Numbered from the stretch's first letter, positions 6,295 through 14,676 are shown. The stretch is DNA of 24,118 nt from UBA5499 sp002426275 (GCA_937888735.1 CALASN010000174.1:1-24118), one strand, 5' to 3'. The notes: a model not told the origin generated them from the sequence alone. Made by a program: numbers and translations.

Positions 6295-7437
6295 GTGAAG
6301 CATAAAGTACTGGTTGTTTTCGGCACCAGGCCCGAGGCGATTAAAATGGCGCCCGTGGTGTTGGAATTGAAAAGGCGGGCTGAGTTTCAGGTCAAGGTGG
6401 CGGTGACCGCCCAGCACAGACAGCTTTTAGATCAAGTCTTGTCTCTCTTCGAGATCGTGCCGGATTATGACCTGGATATCATGGCGCCGAATCAATCGCT
6501 GGCGCAAATCTCTTCCAGGGCCCTAGCGGGGTTGGATCCGATTTTAATGCGGGAACAGCCGGCTTGCGTTCTGGTGCACGGCGATACTTCCACCACTTTA
6601 GCCGCGGCTTTGGCCGCATTTTATCGAAAAGTGCCCGTGGGGCATGTGGAAGCCGGTCTGAGAAGCGGTTCGCTGGACTTTCCCTTTCCGGAAGAAGGCA
6701 ACAGGGTGCTGACTTCCAGAATTACAACTTGGCATTTTTGTCCTACGGACAGGGCCCGCGATAATCTTTTGGCGGAAGGAATCGATGCGGAAAAGATTGT
6801 AGTGACGGGCAATACCGTGATTGACGCCCTCTCTTTGGCCGCGGGAAGGGCAATTCCGGGAGCGGCTCAGAGTCTTTTGGCAGAAGCCGGAAACAAACGG
6901 CTTGTGCTGCTGGAAGTCCACAGGCGGGAAAGCTGGGGCCGGCCTCTGGAGGAGATCTGCGACGTTGTAAGTAGGCTTGTGGACAGGTTTCCGGAGCTTG
7001 AGATTTTATTCTCCGTTCATCCTAACCCCAAGGTGCGCGACACTGTGGAGGGAATTCTGGCTGGGAAAGAGCGGGTGAGGCTGCTCGCCCCCTTGCCGTA
7101 CGATCAGTGGGTGCAGCTGATGAAAAGCTGCTATTTGATCGCCACTGATTCCGGAGGCATGCAGGAGGAAGCGCCTGCTCTGGGGAAGCCGGTGGTGGTG
7201 TTGCGGGACAGGACGGAGAGGCCGGAAGGGCTTGCCGCCGGCACATTGACGCTGGCGGGAACGGATGGGGAGCGCATTTTCCAGACCATCTCCCTACTTC
7301 TTACAGACAGTGAACTTTACCAAAAGATGGCGACCGCCCCTAATCCTTACGGCGACGGCCGCGCCAGCGGACGGCTTGCGGCTGCTTTGCTTTACTTCTG
7401 GGGTGAAGGCGCTAAACCTTCTGATTTCGTTTGGTGA
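6295..7437 (+). CDS. wecB: UDP-N-acetylglucosamine 2-epimerase (non-hydrolysing)
   Basis: Interconverts UDP-GlcNAc and UDP-ManNAc for teichoic acid linkage units or other surface polymers. The 380-residue protein has the GT-B fold signatures: VFGTRPEAIKMAPVV at the N-terminus, HGDTSTTLAAALAAF, GHVEAGLRS, PFPEEGNRVL, NTVIDAL and the C-domain ATDSGGMQEEAPALGKPV segment with the UDP-contacting Ser/Glu residues. GTG start preceded by AGGAGAAGG. Close spacing to tagO indicates one operon. Slight difference: the usual NRxLTDHIADLHFAPT region reads NRVLTSRITTWHFCPT, a conservative variation. Confidence 0.94.
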   Translation: MKHKVLVVFGTRPEAIKMAPVVLELKRRAEFQVKVAVTAQHRQLLDQVLSLFEIVPDYDLDIMAPNQSLAQISSRALAGLDPILMREQPACVLVHGDTSTTLAAALAAFYRKVPVGHVEAGLRSGSLDFPFPEEGNRVLTSRITTWHFCPTDRARDNLLAEGIDAEKIVVTGNTVIDALSLAAGRAIPGAAQSLLAEAGNKRLVLLEVHRRESWGRPLEEICDVVSRLVDRFPELEILFSVHPNPKVRDTVEGILAGKERVRLLAPLPYDQWVQLMKSCYLIATDSGGMQEEAPALGKPVVVLRDRTERPEGLAAGTLTLAGTDGERIFQTISLLLTDSELYQKMATAPNPYGDGRASGRLAAALLYFWGEGAKPSDFVW

Positions 7438-7489
7438 AGTTTTTACATAAATGTTTCAATGTTGTTGAAAGATCGCAAAGGAGTGAGAT

Positions 7490-8257
7490 ATGCTGAAAGG
7501 AGCTTTTAAAGAGCTTTGTTTGGATTGTCCTGATTGCAACGGGGATTGTGTGCTACTTGCGATTCTTTGCAATACCAAAGCCAGAGAGCTGATGAAACGC
7601 GGGCTCACGGTGGCCGCGCCGGACTGGCCGTTGCCGCGGGTACGGGCGGTGCTCAAGGAAAAAGTGATCGGCGGACTGCCGGTGGCAGACGAGACTGGGA
7701 AGATTTTGGGAATAGTCACGCCGGATGATATCAACGAAGCGCTGCTTTCAGGGAAAGGCCAGGCTCGGGTGGCTGAGTTCATGACAGAGGATCTGGTCAC
7801 AGTCTCGCCGGACGCGTCTTTCTGGGAAGTGTTCAGCAAATTCGGAGCGCATCATAAAGGAAGGATTCCGGTTGTGGATGAGGATGGGATTGTTTATGGC
7901 ATAATAACCAAGAGCGATTTAATCGGCGGGATGTTCAATCTCTTTGCCAGAGTGATCCTGAAGTTCACTTCCATCGAAAAGCTGACCAGAATTGAAAAAG
8001 CCGCCCTGGAGAGTTTGGCTTCGCTGCAGAACGCGGACGATTACCTGTCGGTCCAAGCGTTGGACGGCCTTCCAGGATTTCCCAGTCCCTCAGTCCGCTC
8101 TCGGCGCTTGCAGAAATTGGAGGCTTTGGAACTCATCGAGGTCCGGCGGGACAGCCGCAGCTATATAGAGGCTGTGAAGCTGAACCGGATCGGCCGGCTG
8201 CTGCTTCCCGCTATCTTGGAGGGGCTGTATGCGCAGAAAAAGAAGAAAAAAGACTAA
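7490..8257 (+). CDS. Cys-motif, CBS-pair and C-terminal winged-helix-like protein of unknown function
   Basis: Not recognised as a named protein. Residues 10-20 hold CX2CX2CX3C (C10, C13, C16, C20), the spacing of ferredoxin-type [4Fe-4S] ligands, with a further C27. Two CBS motifs follow (about 29-88 and 93-152; GGLPVADETGKILGIVTPDD and GRIPVVDEDGIVYGIITKSD). CBS pairs often sense adenine nucleotides. Residues about 160-245 look like a helical, basic, possibly winged-helix domain, and the tail is lysine-rich. AAAGGAG precedes the ATG by 7 nt. Its end overlaps atpZ by 29 nt, so it is translated with the F-ATPase operon. A role as a redox or energy-state regulator of the operon is inference. 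Confidence 0.85.
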   Translation: MLKGAFKELCLDCPDCNGDCVLLAILCNTKARELMKRGLTVAAPDWPLPRVRAVLKEKVIGGLPVADETGKILGIVTPDDINEALLSGKGQARVAEFMTEDLVTVSPDASFWEVFSKFGAHHKGRIPVVDEDGIVYGIITKSDLIGGMFNLFARVILKFTSIEKLTRIEKAALESLASLQNADDYLSVQALDGLPGFPSPSVRSRRLQKLEALELIEVRRDSRSYIEAVKLNRIGRLLLPAILEGLYAQKKKKKD

Positions 8258-8474
8258 CAAAGACGTTTTTCGCGCGCTGCGGGTTTTCGGCACCGTTGGC
8301 TTTGACCTGGCAGGGGCCATGTTGTTGGGCTTTTTTCTGGGCAGGCTGACGGACAGATTCCTGGACAGTTCCCCGATGTTCGCGGCAGCTGGTTTTCTCT
8401 TGGGGGCGGCCGCCGGTTTTTCCCGGTTGTGGCGGCTGGTGATGGAGGAGGTGAAGCGGGATGATTGGCATTAA
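8229..8474 (+). CDS. atpZ: AtpZ/AtpI-family small membrane protein (ATP synthase accessory)
   Basis: An 81-residue protein with a very basic N-terminus (MRRKRRKK) and two hydrophobic helices joined by LGRLTDRFLDSSP. This is the pattern of the AtpZ family (Pfam ATPase_gene1) found at the head of atp operons. Members are implicated with AtpI in Mg2+/Ca2+ transport or c-ring assembly. A GGAGGGG site precedes the ATG, which lies inside the end of the preceding CBS gene; the C-terminus overlaps atpI by 14 nt. Assignment rests on length, topology and position. Confidence 0.8.
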   Translation: MRRKRRKKTNKDVFRALRVFGTVGFDLAGAMLLGFFLGRLTDRFLDSSPMFAAAGFLLGAAAGFSRLWRLVMEEVKRDDWH

Positions 8475-8760
8475 TGTGGAGAAGATTGTAACCGGCATTG
8501 CTTTTGGCGTCGGTTTGGGCTTCGTCAATTGGCGGCTGATGGCCCGAAGCGTGTCGGCGGCGGATCCTGCAGGCAGCATCCGCAAGAGCAGTTTCTGGAG
8601 GCTTTTGCTGATTTTCATAGGGCTCTTGGCAGCCATCCGCATAAGCGGCGCCGGAGGCCTTGTGGCAGCAGCTCTGAGCATGCTGACCGTAACCTGGGTA
8701 GGTTTATGGCGAATTGCCAAAGCATTAAACGCTCAAGGAGGTGAGAAAGTTGAACGGTAG
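8461..8760 (+). CDS. atpI: ATP synthase protein I
   Basis: A 99-residue protein with about three to four hydrophobic segments, poorly conserved in sequence as is usual for AtpI. AtpI assists assembly of the c-ring in several bacteria. It overlaps atpZ upstream (ATG within the atpZ end, after GGAGGTGAAG) and atpB downstream by 11 nt. Identified mainly by size, topology and place directly before subunit a. Confidence 0.75.
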   Translation: MIGINVEKIVTGIAFGVGLGFVNWRLMARSVSAADPAGSIRKSSFWRLLLIFIGLLAAIRISGAGGLVAAALSMLTVTWVGLWRIAKALNAQGGEKVER

Positions 8761-9427
8761 CGAAATTGGACAGCATGTCATCGCACACCTCGGTCCGTAT
8801 AGCATTCATCTGGATACGCTGATTATAAGCTGGATTGTCATGGCGCTGCTGGTTGTGGGCTCGTGGCTCATTACCCGCCATCTCAAGAAAATGCCCCGAG
8901 GCTTTCAAAACATGTTGGAAGTCCTGGTGGAATTTCTGGAGAATCTGCTGAAGGAAAACATGTCTCCCCAAGGGTACAGCGCTTTTCCCTATATAGCCAC
9001 CCTCTTTCTGTTTATCTTGTTTTCCAATCTCATGGGCGTGATTCCGGGCTTGGTGATTCCGGAATTAAAATCGCCCACCGGCGATATCAACGTCACCTTT
9101 GGCATGGCGCTTGTGGTGTTCATTTTAAGCCAAGCTTACTCCATTAAAGCCAGGGGGGGTAAAGGTTATTTGCTGAGCTTCTTCAAGCCTAACCCTTTGT
9201 TTTTGCCGCTGAATCTCATCGAACAGGTGACTAGGCCCCTGACATTGGCTTTCCGACTGTTTGGGAATATTTTTGCCGGCGAGGTATTGCTGATCATTCT
9301 CTACATACTGGTGCCGGTGTTAATTCCCATGGTCTGGTCCGCTTTTAGCATCTTTATCGGAGTGATTCAGGCTTATCTGTTCGTCATGTTAGGGATCGCT
9401 TACATCTCCTCTGCCATAGAGGAATAA
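8750..9427 (+). CDS. atpB: F-type ATP synthase subunit a
   Basis: Stator subunit of the Fo motor that forms the ion half-channels against the c-ring. The 225-residue protein has five to six hydrophobic helices. The essential Arg is in LAFRLFGNIFAGE, and the region EQVTRPLTLAFRLFGN is nearly invariant in the family. The TTG at 8750 is preferred over the in-frame GTG at 8741 because that GTG lies inside the AAGGAGGTGA ribosome site; the TTG is 8 nt after it. Overlaps atpI by 11 nt. Confidence 0.95.
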   Translation: MNGSEIGQHVIAHLGPYSIHLDTLIISWIVMALLVVGSWLITRHLKKMPRGFQNMLEVLVEFLENLLKENMSPQGYSAFPYIATLFLFILFSNLMGVIPGLVIPELKSPTGDINVTFGMALVVFILSQAYSIKARGGKGYLLSFFKPNPLFLPLNLIEQVTRPLTLAFRLFGNIFAGEVLLIILYILVPVLIPMVWSAFSIFIGVIQAYLFVMLGIAYISSAIEE

Positions 9428-9445
9428 AAGAAAGGGGTTTTTCAG

Positions 9446-9700
9446 ATGTCAGGAATTGAAATTTTGAAGATTGTCTCCATTATCTCGGTGGGGATAGTCG
9501 CCAGTTGCTCGGCTTTGGGCGCCAGCTTCGGAGATGCGAAAGTTGCCGCCAGCGCCGTAGAGGGCGTGGCCAGACAGCCGGAGGCCAGAGGATCGATTTT
9601 ATCCACCATGCTGATCGGCATTGGCTTGGTTGAGGCCACTCCCATCATCGGCATCGTGATCGCATTGATCCTTCTCTATGCGAATCCCCTGCTGGGATAA
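9446..9700 (+). CDS. atpE: F-type ATP synthase subunit c, with Asp in helix 1
   Basis: An 84-residue two-helix hairpin. The ion-carrying carboxylate is E63 (GLVEATPIIG) and the loop is ARQPEA. Aligned by that loop, D30 sits where Na+-type c subunits have Gln32, so the site has two carboxylates. The Na+ ligands Ser66 and Tyr70 are replaced by Ala64 and Ile68. The helix-1 glycine motif is altered (GASFGDA instead of GxGxGxG). A two-carboxylate (Glu) site that binds Na+ is known from Fusobacterium nucleatum; whether this one takes H+ or Na+ is open. Separated from atpB by 18 nt with AAAGGGG upstream. Confidence 0.94.
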   Translation: MSGIEILKIVSIISVGIVASCSALGASFGDAKVAASAVEGVARQPEARGSILSTMLIGIGLVEATPIIGIVIALILLYANPLLG

Positions 9701-9715
9701 GAAAGGCAGATAGCG

Positions 9716-10213
9716 ATGATCAATATAGATTTAACTTTGGTGGCATCAATAATCAATTTTTTCGTTTTAGTTTGGTTATTGCAGAAGGTGTTGTATAAGC
9801 CTGTGGTAAAGCTCCTGGAGGAGCGCAAAAAGAACGTAGAGGATAAGCTTGCGGCAGCCCAGCGTAAAGAGGAACAGGCTACCGCTAAGGAACAGGAATA
9901 TCAAAGGCACCTTGTGGAGAGCAAAAACGAGGTGCAGCAGGCGCTGAAACGCGCAGCCAGGCAAGGCGACGCCATGAAAGAAGAGATTATCGCCCAGGCT
10001 CAGGCTAAGGCTCAGGAGATCATCGCCCGGGCGCAAAAGCAGGCCCAGGAAGAACAGCTGAAAATGTGGCATCAATTTCAGGAAGATCTAGGCAGGCTGG
10101 CTTTGAATCTGGCTAAAAAGGTAGTGGGACAGCTGGATGAACAGCACTATCAGACCATGATGGATAACCTCATTTCCCAGCTGGATCCCAGCGTACTGGA
10201 GGAAAAGCAATGA
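9716..10213 (+). CDS. atpF: F-type ATP synthase subunit b
   Basis: Peripheral-stalk subunit: one N-terminal membrane helix (about residues 5-25, IINFFVLVWLLQKVLYKPV) followed by a long charged coiled coil to residue 165. The length is normal and there is no delta domain fused at its C-terminus. It ends in an ATGA overlap with the alpha gene, leaving no space for the usual atpH between them. Ribosome site weak (GAAAGGCAG), perhaps translated by coupling with atpE. Confidence 0.95.
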   Translation: MINIDLTLVASIINFFVLVWLLQKVLYKPVVKLLEERKKNVEDKLAAAQRKEEQATAKEQEYQRHLVESKNEVQQALKRAARQGDAMKEEIIAQAQAKAQEIIARAQKQAQEEQLKMWHQFQEDLGRLALNLAKKVVGQLDEQHYQTMMDNLISQLDPSVLEEKQ

Positions 10214-11952
10214 AGCTTCTGGTGAGAACAGCCCGTCCCTTGACTGCCGGCCAGAGAGCAGCGCTTGAGGCAAAAATCAGCGGCTGGGAAGTGGAATACT
10301 CCCTGGCGCCGCAGCTGGGGTTGGGGATTGAACTTCAAGCGGGCGATCGGGTGCTCAGCGCCAACACGGAAGCTTTTTTCCGAGAGGCGGCGGAGCTTTT
10401 GCGGAGCAAGGAATTGGCCGGCAACAAGCAGGAATTTCCGCAGGCGCTCGCAAGTTGGATCGCAGATTTTAACCCGCAGCCGCTGCTGGAAGATCAAGGC
10501 ACTGTGTTGTCCGTGGGCGACGGCATCGTGAGGATCAGCGGTCTAGAGGAAGCTGTGGTGGGAGAACTGGTGGAGTTCCCCAACCAAGTAAAGGGAATGG
10601 TGCTGAACCTGGAAGAGAACAATGTGGGCGCGGTTTTGTTCGGCTCAGACTCTTTGATTCATCAGGGAGACAGTGTGCGTAGAACTCGCTCTGTTGTCTC
10701 GGTGCCGGTTGGAGATGAACTTTTGGGCAGAGTGGTCAATGCCCTAGGCGAACCGCAAGACGGCGGCAATCCCCTGAACGTCCGCAAGTTCAGAACTGTG
10801 GAGGCTCCTGCCCCCGGCATTGCCCAAAGGCAGCCTGTGAGCCAGCCGCTGCAGACCGGGATCCTTGCCATCGACGCCATGGTACCCATCGGCAAAGGCC
10901 AACGGGAACTGATCATCGGCGATCGGCAGACCGGCAAGACTGCCATTGCCGTGGACACCATTCTGAATCAAAAAGGCAAAAACGTGATCTGCGTTTACGT
11001 GGGGATCGGTCAGAAGTCTTCCACCTTGGCGCAGGTTGTGGAAACCCTCAGAGAGAACGGCTCTTTGGAGTATACCATTGTGGTGGCCGCTCCCGCCAGC
11101 GAGCCCAACGCCATGCAGTATCTGGCTCCTTATGCGGGCTGTACCATGGCGGAAGAATTCATGTACCGGGGACGGGATGTGCTGATCATCTACGACGATC
11201 TGTCCAAGCACGCGGTGGCCTATCGCGCCATGTCTTTGCTCTTGCGTAGGCCGCCGGGCAGAGAGGCATTCCCCGGCGATGTGTTCTATCTCCATTCCCG
11301 GCTTTTGGAACGGGCGGCTAAGCTCAGCGACGATATGGGCGGAGGTTCGCTCACCGCTTTGCCCATAGTGGAGACCCAGGCGGGAGACGTTTCCGCGTAC
11401 ATTCCCACCAATGTGATCTCTATCACCGACGGGCAGATCATCCTCTCTTCGGAATTATTCTTCAGCGGCCAGCGCCCGGCGGTGAACGTAGGTTTATCGG
11501 TCTCCAGGGTGGGAGGAGACGCTCAAATCAGGGCGCTCAGATCCGTTGCCAGCCACTTGCGGTTGGATTTGGCCCAGTACAGGGAATTAGCCACCTTTGC
11601 GCAATTCGGTTCCGAGCTTGATGCCAGCACCAGGGCCGTGCTGGAGCGAGGAGAGCGGATTGAGAGGCTACTGCGCCAGAGTCAATATCATCCTTTGAAC
11701 ATCGAATCGCAAGTAACGCTGCTTTACGCAGTGGTAAACCATTATCTGGACTCGGTGCCGCTGGACAAGATAGAAAAATTTAAGGGAGAGTTTCTGACGT
11801 TCCTGCACCGGGAATATCCGGAATTGGGCGCGGAAATCGCGGAAAGCGGCGAATTGGACGAGCGGGAGATTGAAATTCTCAAGCGCGCGCTAGACGAGTT
11901 TATCTCAGCCTTCAGCGCAAAGAAGGAGAACGACCATGGCTCAGATGCATGA
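10210..11952 (+). CDS. atpA: F-type ATP synthase subunit alpha with N-terminal delta-like domain
   Basis: 580 residues against about 502-505 usually. From about residue 78 it is a standard alpha subunit: QGTVLSVGDGI, ELVEFPN, LEENNVG, Walker A GDRQTGKT at 237-244, and the SxRPAVNVGLSVSRVGG region. Residues 1 to about 70 are extra and resemble the C-terminal domain of delta/OSCP: ARPLTAGQRAAL near the start, then APQLGLGIELQAGDRVLSAN, matching the delta pattern DPxLIGGxxxxxGDxxxDxS. The N-terminal six-helix domain of delta is absent, and no atpH exists in the operon. GGAGG sits 7 nt before the ATG, in an ATGA overlap with atpF, so the fused start looks genuine. Confidence 0.92.
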   Translation: MKLLVRTARPLTAGQRAALEAKISGWEVEYSLAPQLGLGIELQAGDRVLSANTEAFFREAAELLRSKELAGNKQEFPQALASWIADFNPQPLLEDQGTVLSVGDGIVRISGLEEAVVGELVEFPNQVKGMVLNLEENNVGAVLFGSDSLIHQGDSVRRTRSVVSVPVGDELLGRVVNALGEPQDGGNPLNVRKFRTVEAPAPGIAQRQPVSQPLQTGILAIDAMVPIGKGQRELIIGDRQTGKTAIAVDTILNQKGKNVICVYVGIGQKSSTLAQVVETLRENGSLEYTIVVAAPASEPNAMQYLAPYAGCTMAEEFMYRGRDVLIIYDDLSKHAVAYRAMSLLLRRPPGREAFPGDVFYLHSRLLERAAKLSDDMGGGSLTALPIVETQAGDVSAYIPTNVISITDGQIILSSELFFSGQRPAVNVGLSVSRVGGDAQIRALRSVASHLRLDLAQYRELATFAQFGSELDASTRAVLERGERIERLLRQSQYHPLNIESQVTLLYAVVNHYLDSVPLDKIEKFKGEFLTFLHREYPELGAEIAESGELDEREIEILKRALDEFISAFSAKKENDHGSDA

Positions 11953-12823
11953 TTTAAGAAGACGGATTGCCAGCGTTAAGACCACGGGACATATCGCCCA
12001 AGGCATGAAATTGGTCTCGACCGCTAAGTTGAAAACATCGCAAGATCGGGTGTTCGCTTCCAGGCCGTTTGCCCGCAAGATTGCGCAAGTTATGGATGAT
12101 CTCTCCGTCATTTCAGCGCAGATGCATCCGTACTTTGGCCGGCGGCAGCTGAAGCGGCAAGGCCTTTTGCTTTTCACGGCAGATCGCGGCCTTTGCGGTA
12201 ATTTCAATGACCAGCTGGTGCGTCTGACTCTGGATTATCTTCAGGCAGCTGAAGCGCCGGTGGACGTGGTGGCAGTGGGGGCGGAAGGGATCCGAGAGTT
12301 ACGGAAGGCAGGGATTGAGCCGGTCTCTGCCTTCTTGGATTATACCGGCCATCCCACCTTTGCCAAAGCGAGATTTCTGGCGCAGCTGGTGACGGAATCA
12401 TATACCGAGGATCGTTGGCAGCGCGTAGATTTGGTTTTCTCAAAATTTCATACGGTTTTGAATCAGAAGCCGCGGAAGTTCCGGCTGTTGCCCATCGCTC
12501 GCGAAGACAGCAACCGGCAGCGGAAAAGCGCCGGAGAGTTCATTTATGAGCCCAATCCGGCGGTGATTTTGGACCATTTAGCCCAGCGCTACGTGGAGAC
12601 TGAAGTCTATCGAGCTTTGCTGGAGACCCAGGCGGGAGAACACGGGGCCAGAGTGACGGCTATGGAAGCGGCCAGCAACAATGCCAAGGAATTAACGGAG
12701 AAATTGACGCGTCAGTACAACAGCGCCCGGCAGTCTGCCATCACAACCGAACTAGCAGAAATCGTGGGCGGCGCCGCGGGGCTGGCTTCTGGAGAAGACA
12801 GGAAGGGAGTGAAGCAAGGATGA
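11936..12823 (+). CDS. atpG: F-type ATP synthase subunit gamma
   Basis: Central-shaft subunit, 295 residues. The N-terminal helix MHDLRRRIASVKTTGHIAQGMKLVSTAKL and the C-terminal RVTAMEAASNNAKELTEKLTRQYNSARQSAITTELAEI are the two conserved coiled-coil strands; the ADRGLCGNFN box marks the central domain. AAGGAG precedes the ATG, which overlaps the alpha gene by 17 nt. It ends with a 4-nt overlap with atpD. Confidence 0.96.
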   Translation: MAQMHDLRRRIASVKTTGHIAQGMKLVSTAKLKTSQDRVFASRPFARKIAQVMDDLSVISAQMHPYFGRRQLKRQGLLLFTADRGLCGNFNDQLVRLTLDYLQAAEAPVDVVAVGAEGIRELRKAGIEPVSAFLDYTGHPTFAKARFLAQLVTESYTEDRWQRVDLVFSKFHTVLNQKPRKFRLLPIAREDSNRQRKSAGEFIYEPNPAVILDHLAQRYVETEVYRALLETQAGEHGARVTAMEAASNNAKELTEKLTRQYNSARQSAITTELAEIVGGAAGLASGEDRKGVKQG

Positions 12824-14253
12824 ATAGCGGACAAGTACGACAAATTGTCGGCCCTGTGATCGATATCGAGTTTCCAGGAGATCAACTGCCTGAGATTTAC
12901 ACGATGGCTGTGATCACCTCTGATCCGGATGGCTATTTGCAGGGCGAAAAGGAACAGGCAATCTCCTGCGAGATCATGCAGCATATAGGGAAAAACAGAG
13001 TGCGGGCTGTGGCGCTCAATTCCACAGACGGGCTTTGCCGCGGCATGACTGCCTTGGCCACGGGCAAGCCCTTGGAGGTGCCCGTGGGCCCGGAGATTTT
13101 AGGCCGCGTGTTCGATGTTTTCGGCGAACCCGTGGACCAGGTGGGGCCCGTAGAAGCGAAAGCGCGTCTGCCCATTCGCAGAGACCCGCCGACGTTCGCC
13201 CAGCAGAAGACGAATACAGAGATCTATGAAACCGGGATTAAGGTGATCGATCTGCTTACCCCTTATCCCAAAGGCGGGAAAGTGGGTCTGTTTGGCGGCG
13301 CGGGCGTGGGCAAGACCGTGCTGATCGAGGAGCTCATCCATAACATCGCCACCGAACATGGCGGCTATTCTGTGTTCGCGGGCGTGGGAGAGCGGACCAG
13401 GGAAGGGAACGAACTGTGGCGCTCCATGCAGGAATCCGGAGTTTTAGAGCGCGCCGCCTTGGTCTTCGGTCAGATGAACGAGCCGCCTGGCGCCAGACTG
13501 CGCGTGGCTCTCACCGGCCTCACCATGGCGGAGTATTTTCGCGATCACGGCAGTCAGGACGTGCTTTTATTCATCGACAATATCTTTCGTTACGTGCAGG
13601 CTGGCTCCGAAGTTTCAGCCCTTTTGGGCCGCATGCCTTCGGCCGTCGGCTATCAGCCGACCTTGGCCACTGAGATGGGCATGCTGCAAGAGCGGATCGC
13701 CTCCACACAACGAGGTTCAATCACGTCGATTCAGGCTGTTTACGTTCCCGCCGACGACTATACGGATCCCGCGCCTGTGACCACATTCACGCATTTGGAC
13801 GCCATCATTTCCCTGGAGAGAAGCGTGGCGGAAAAAGGCATTTACCCAGCTGTGGATCCATTGGTTTCTTCCTCCAAGATTTTGGATCCCAGGATTGTGG
13901 GGCAGGAACATTATCAGGTGGCCAGGGACGTTGAAGCGATGTTGCAGCGTTATCGCGAACTGCAGGATATCATTGCCATCTTGGGGCTGGATGAGCTGTC
14001 CGACGAAGACAAGACCGTGGTGGCTCGCGCCAGACGCTTGGAACGTTTCCTTTCCCAACCGTTTTCCGTGGCCGAGACTTTCACCGGGATCGCGGGCCGC
14101 TATGTGAAGCGCGAGGATACAGTCCGCAGCTGCCGGGAGATCATAGATGGCAAATATGATTCCCTGCCGGAACAGGCATTTTTATTTGTCGGCTCCATTG
14201 AGGAAGCCGTGCAGAAGGCGACTGTGCTGCAAGAGAGCGCGGAGGTGGAGTAG
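12820..14253 (+). CDS. atpD: F-type ATP synthase subunit beta (catalytic)
   Basis: Catalytic subunit, 477 residues. Walker A is GGAGVGKT in GLFGGAGVGKTVLIEELI, followed by GERTREGNELW (catalytic Glu), the LLFIDNIFRYVQAGSEVSALLGRMPSAVGYQPT region and the DELSDEDK segment equivalent to the DELSEED lever. N-terminal GQVRQIVGPVIDIEF is standard. ATGA overlap with atpG. The usual IFRF near the DNIFR motif is IFRY, a mild change. atpC follows with no gap. Confidence 0.97.
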   Translation: MNSGQVRQIVGPVIDIEFPGDQLPEIYTMAVITSDPDGYLQGEKEQAISCEIMQHIGKNRVRAVALNSTDGLCRGMTALATGKPLEVPVGPEILGRVFDVFGEPVDQVGPVEAKARLPIRRDPPTFAQQKTNTEIYETGIKVIDLLTPYPKGGKVGLFGGAGVGKTVLIEELIHNIATEHGGYSVFAGVGERTREGNELWRSMQESGVLERAALVFGQMNEPPGARLRVALTGLTMAEYFRDHGSQDVLLFIDNIFRYVQAGSEVSALLGRMPSAVGYQPTLATEMGMLQERIASTQRGSITSIQAVYVPADDYTDPAPVTTFTHLDAIISLERSVAEKGIYPAVDPLVSSSKILDPRIVGQEHYQVARDVEAMLQRYRELQDIIAILGLDELSDEDKTVVARARRLERFLSQPFSVAETFTGIAGRYVKREDTVRSCREIIDGKYDSLPEQAFLFVGSIEEAVQKATVLQESAEVE

Positions 14254-14655
14254 GTGGCCAAAACGTTCAGGCTCCAAATTGTCACGCCGGAAAAGCTGGA
14301 GTTTGATGAAGATGTGGAAATAGTGGTGGCGCCTGGCATTGAAGGGGAACTGGGGATCATGGCGGATCACCTGCCCCTGATCACCAGGCTTAAAATCGGC
14401 GTCCTGAAAATCCTCACCGAGAGCGAAGAGATCACAATGGCTGTAAGCGAAGGCTATCTTGAGGTAACCAGAGAGCGGGTTTTGATTTTGGCCGAAGCAG
14501 CGGAGCTGCCTGAAGAGATCAATGTCCAAAGGGCTTTGGAAGCAAAGCGCAGAGCGGAAGAAAGATTAGCTTCCGCGGAAAAACAAGATTTTGCCCGGGC
14601 CCAGGCGGCCTTAGAGCGCGCTATGACCAGACTGAAAGTTGCAGGTAGGCAATGA
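14254..14655 (+). CDS. atpC: F-type ATP synthase subunit epsilon
   Basis: 133 residues with both parts of epsilon: the N-terminal beta sandwich (LQIVTPEKLEFDEDVEIVV..PGIEGELGIMADHLPLIT) and a C-terminal helical hairpin rich in Ala, Arg and Glu from about residue 88. It regulates catalysis and couples the rotor to the c-ring. GTG start directly follows the atpD stop; GGAGGTGGAG lies across the junction. Last gene of the F operon. Confidence 0.95.
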   Translation: MAKTFRLQIVTPEKLEFDEDVEIVVAPGIEGELGIMADHLPLITRLKIGVLKILTESEEITMAVSEGYLEVTRERVLILAEAAELPEEINVQRALEAKRRAEERLASAEKQDFARAQAALERAMTRLKVAGRQ

Positions 14656-14676
14656 CAGAAATCCTTGCGCGCTTCC

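Noticed and set aside
8461..14655. The F-type operon being an N-ATPase (Na+-translocating alternate F-type)
   Set aside because: Gene order a-c-b-alpha-gamma-beta-epsilon is the standard one, not beta-epsilon-first with atpQ/atpR, although the missing delta gene first suggested it.
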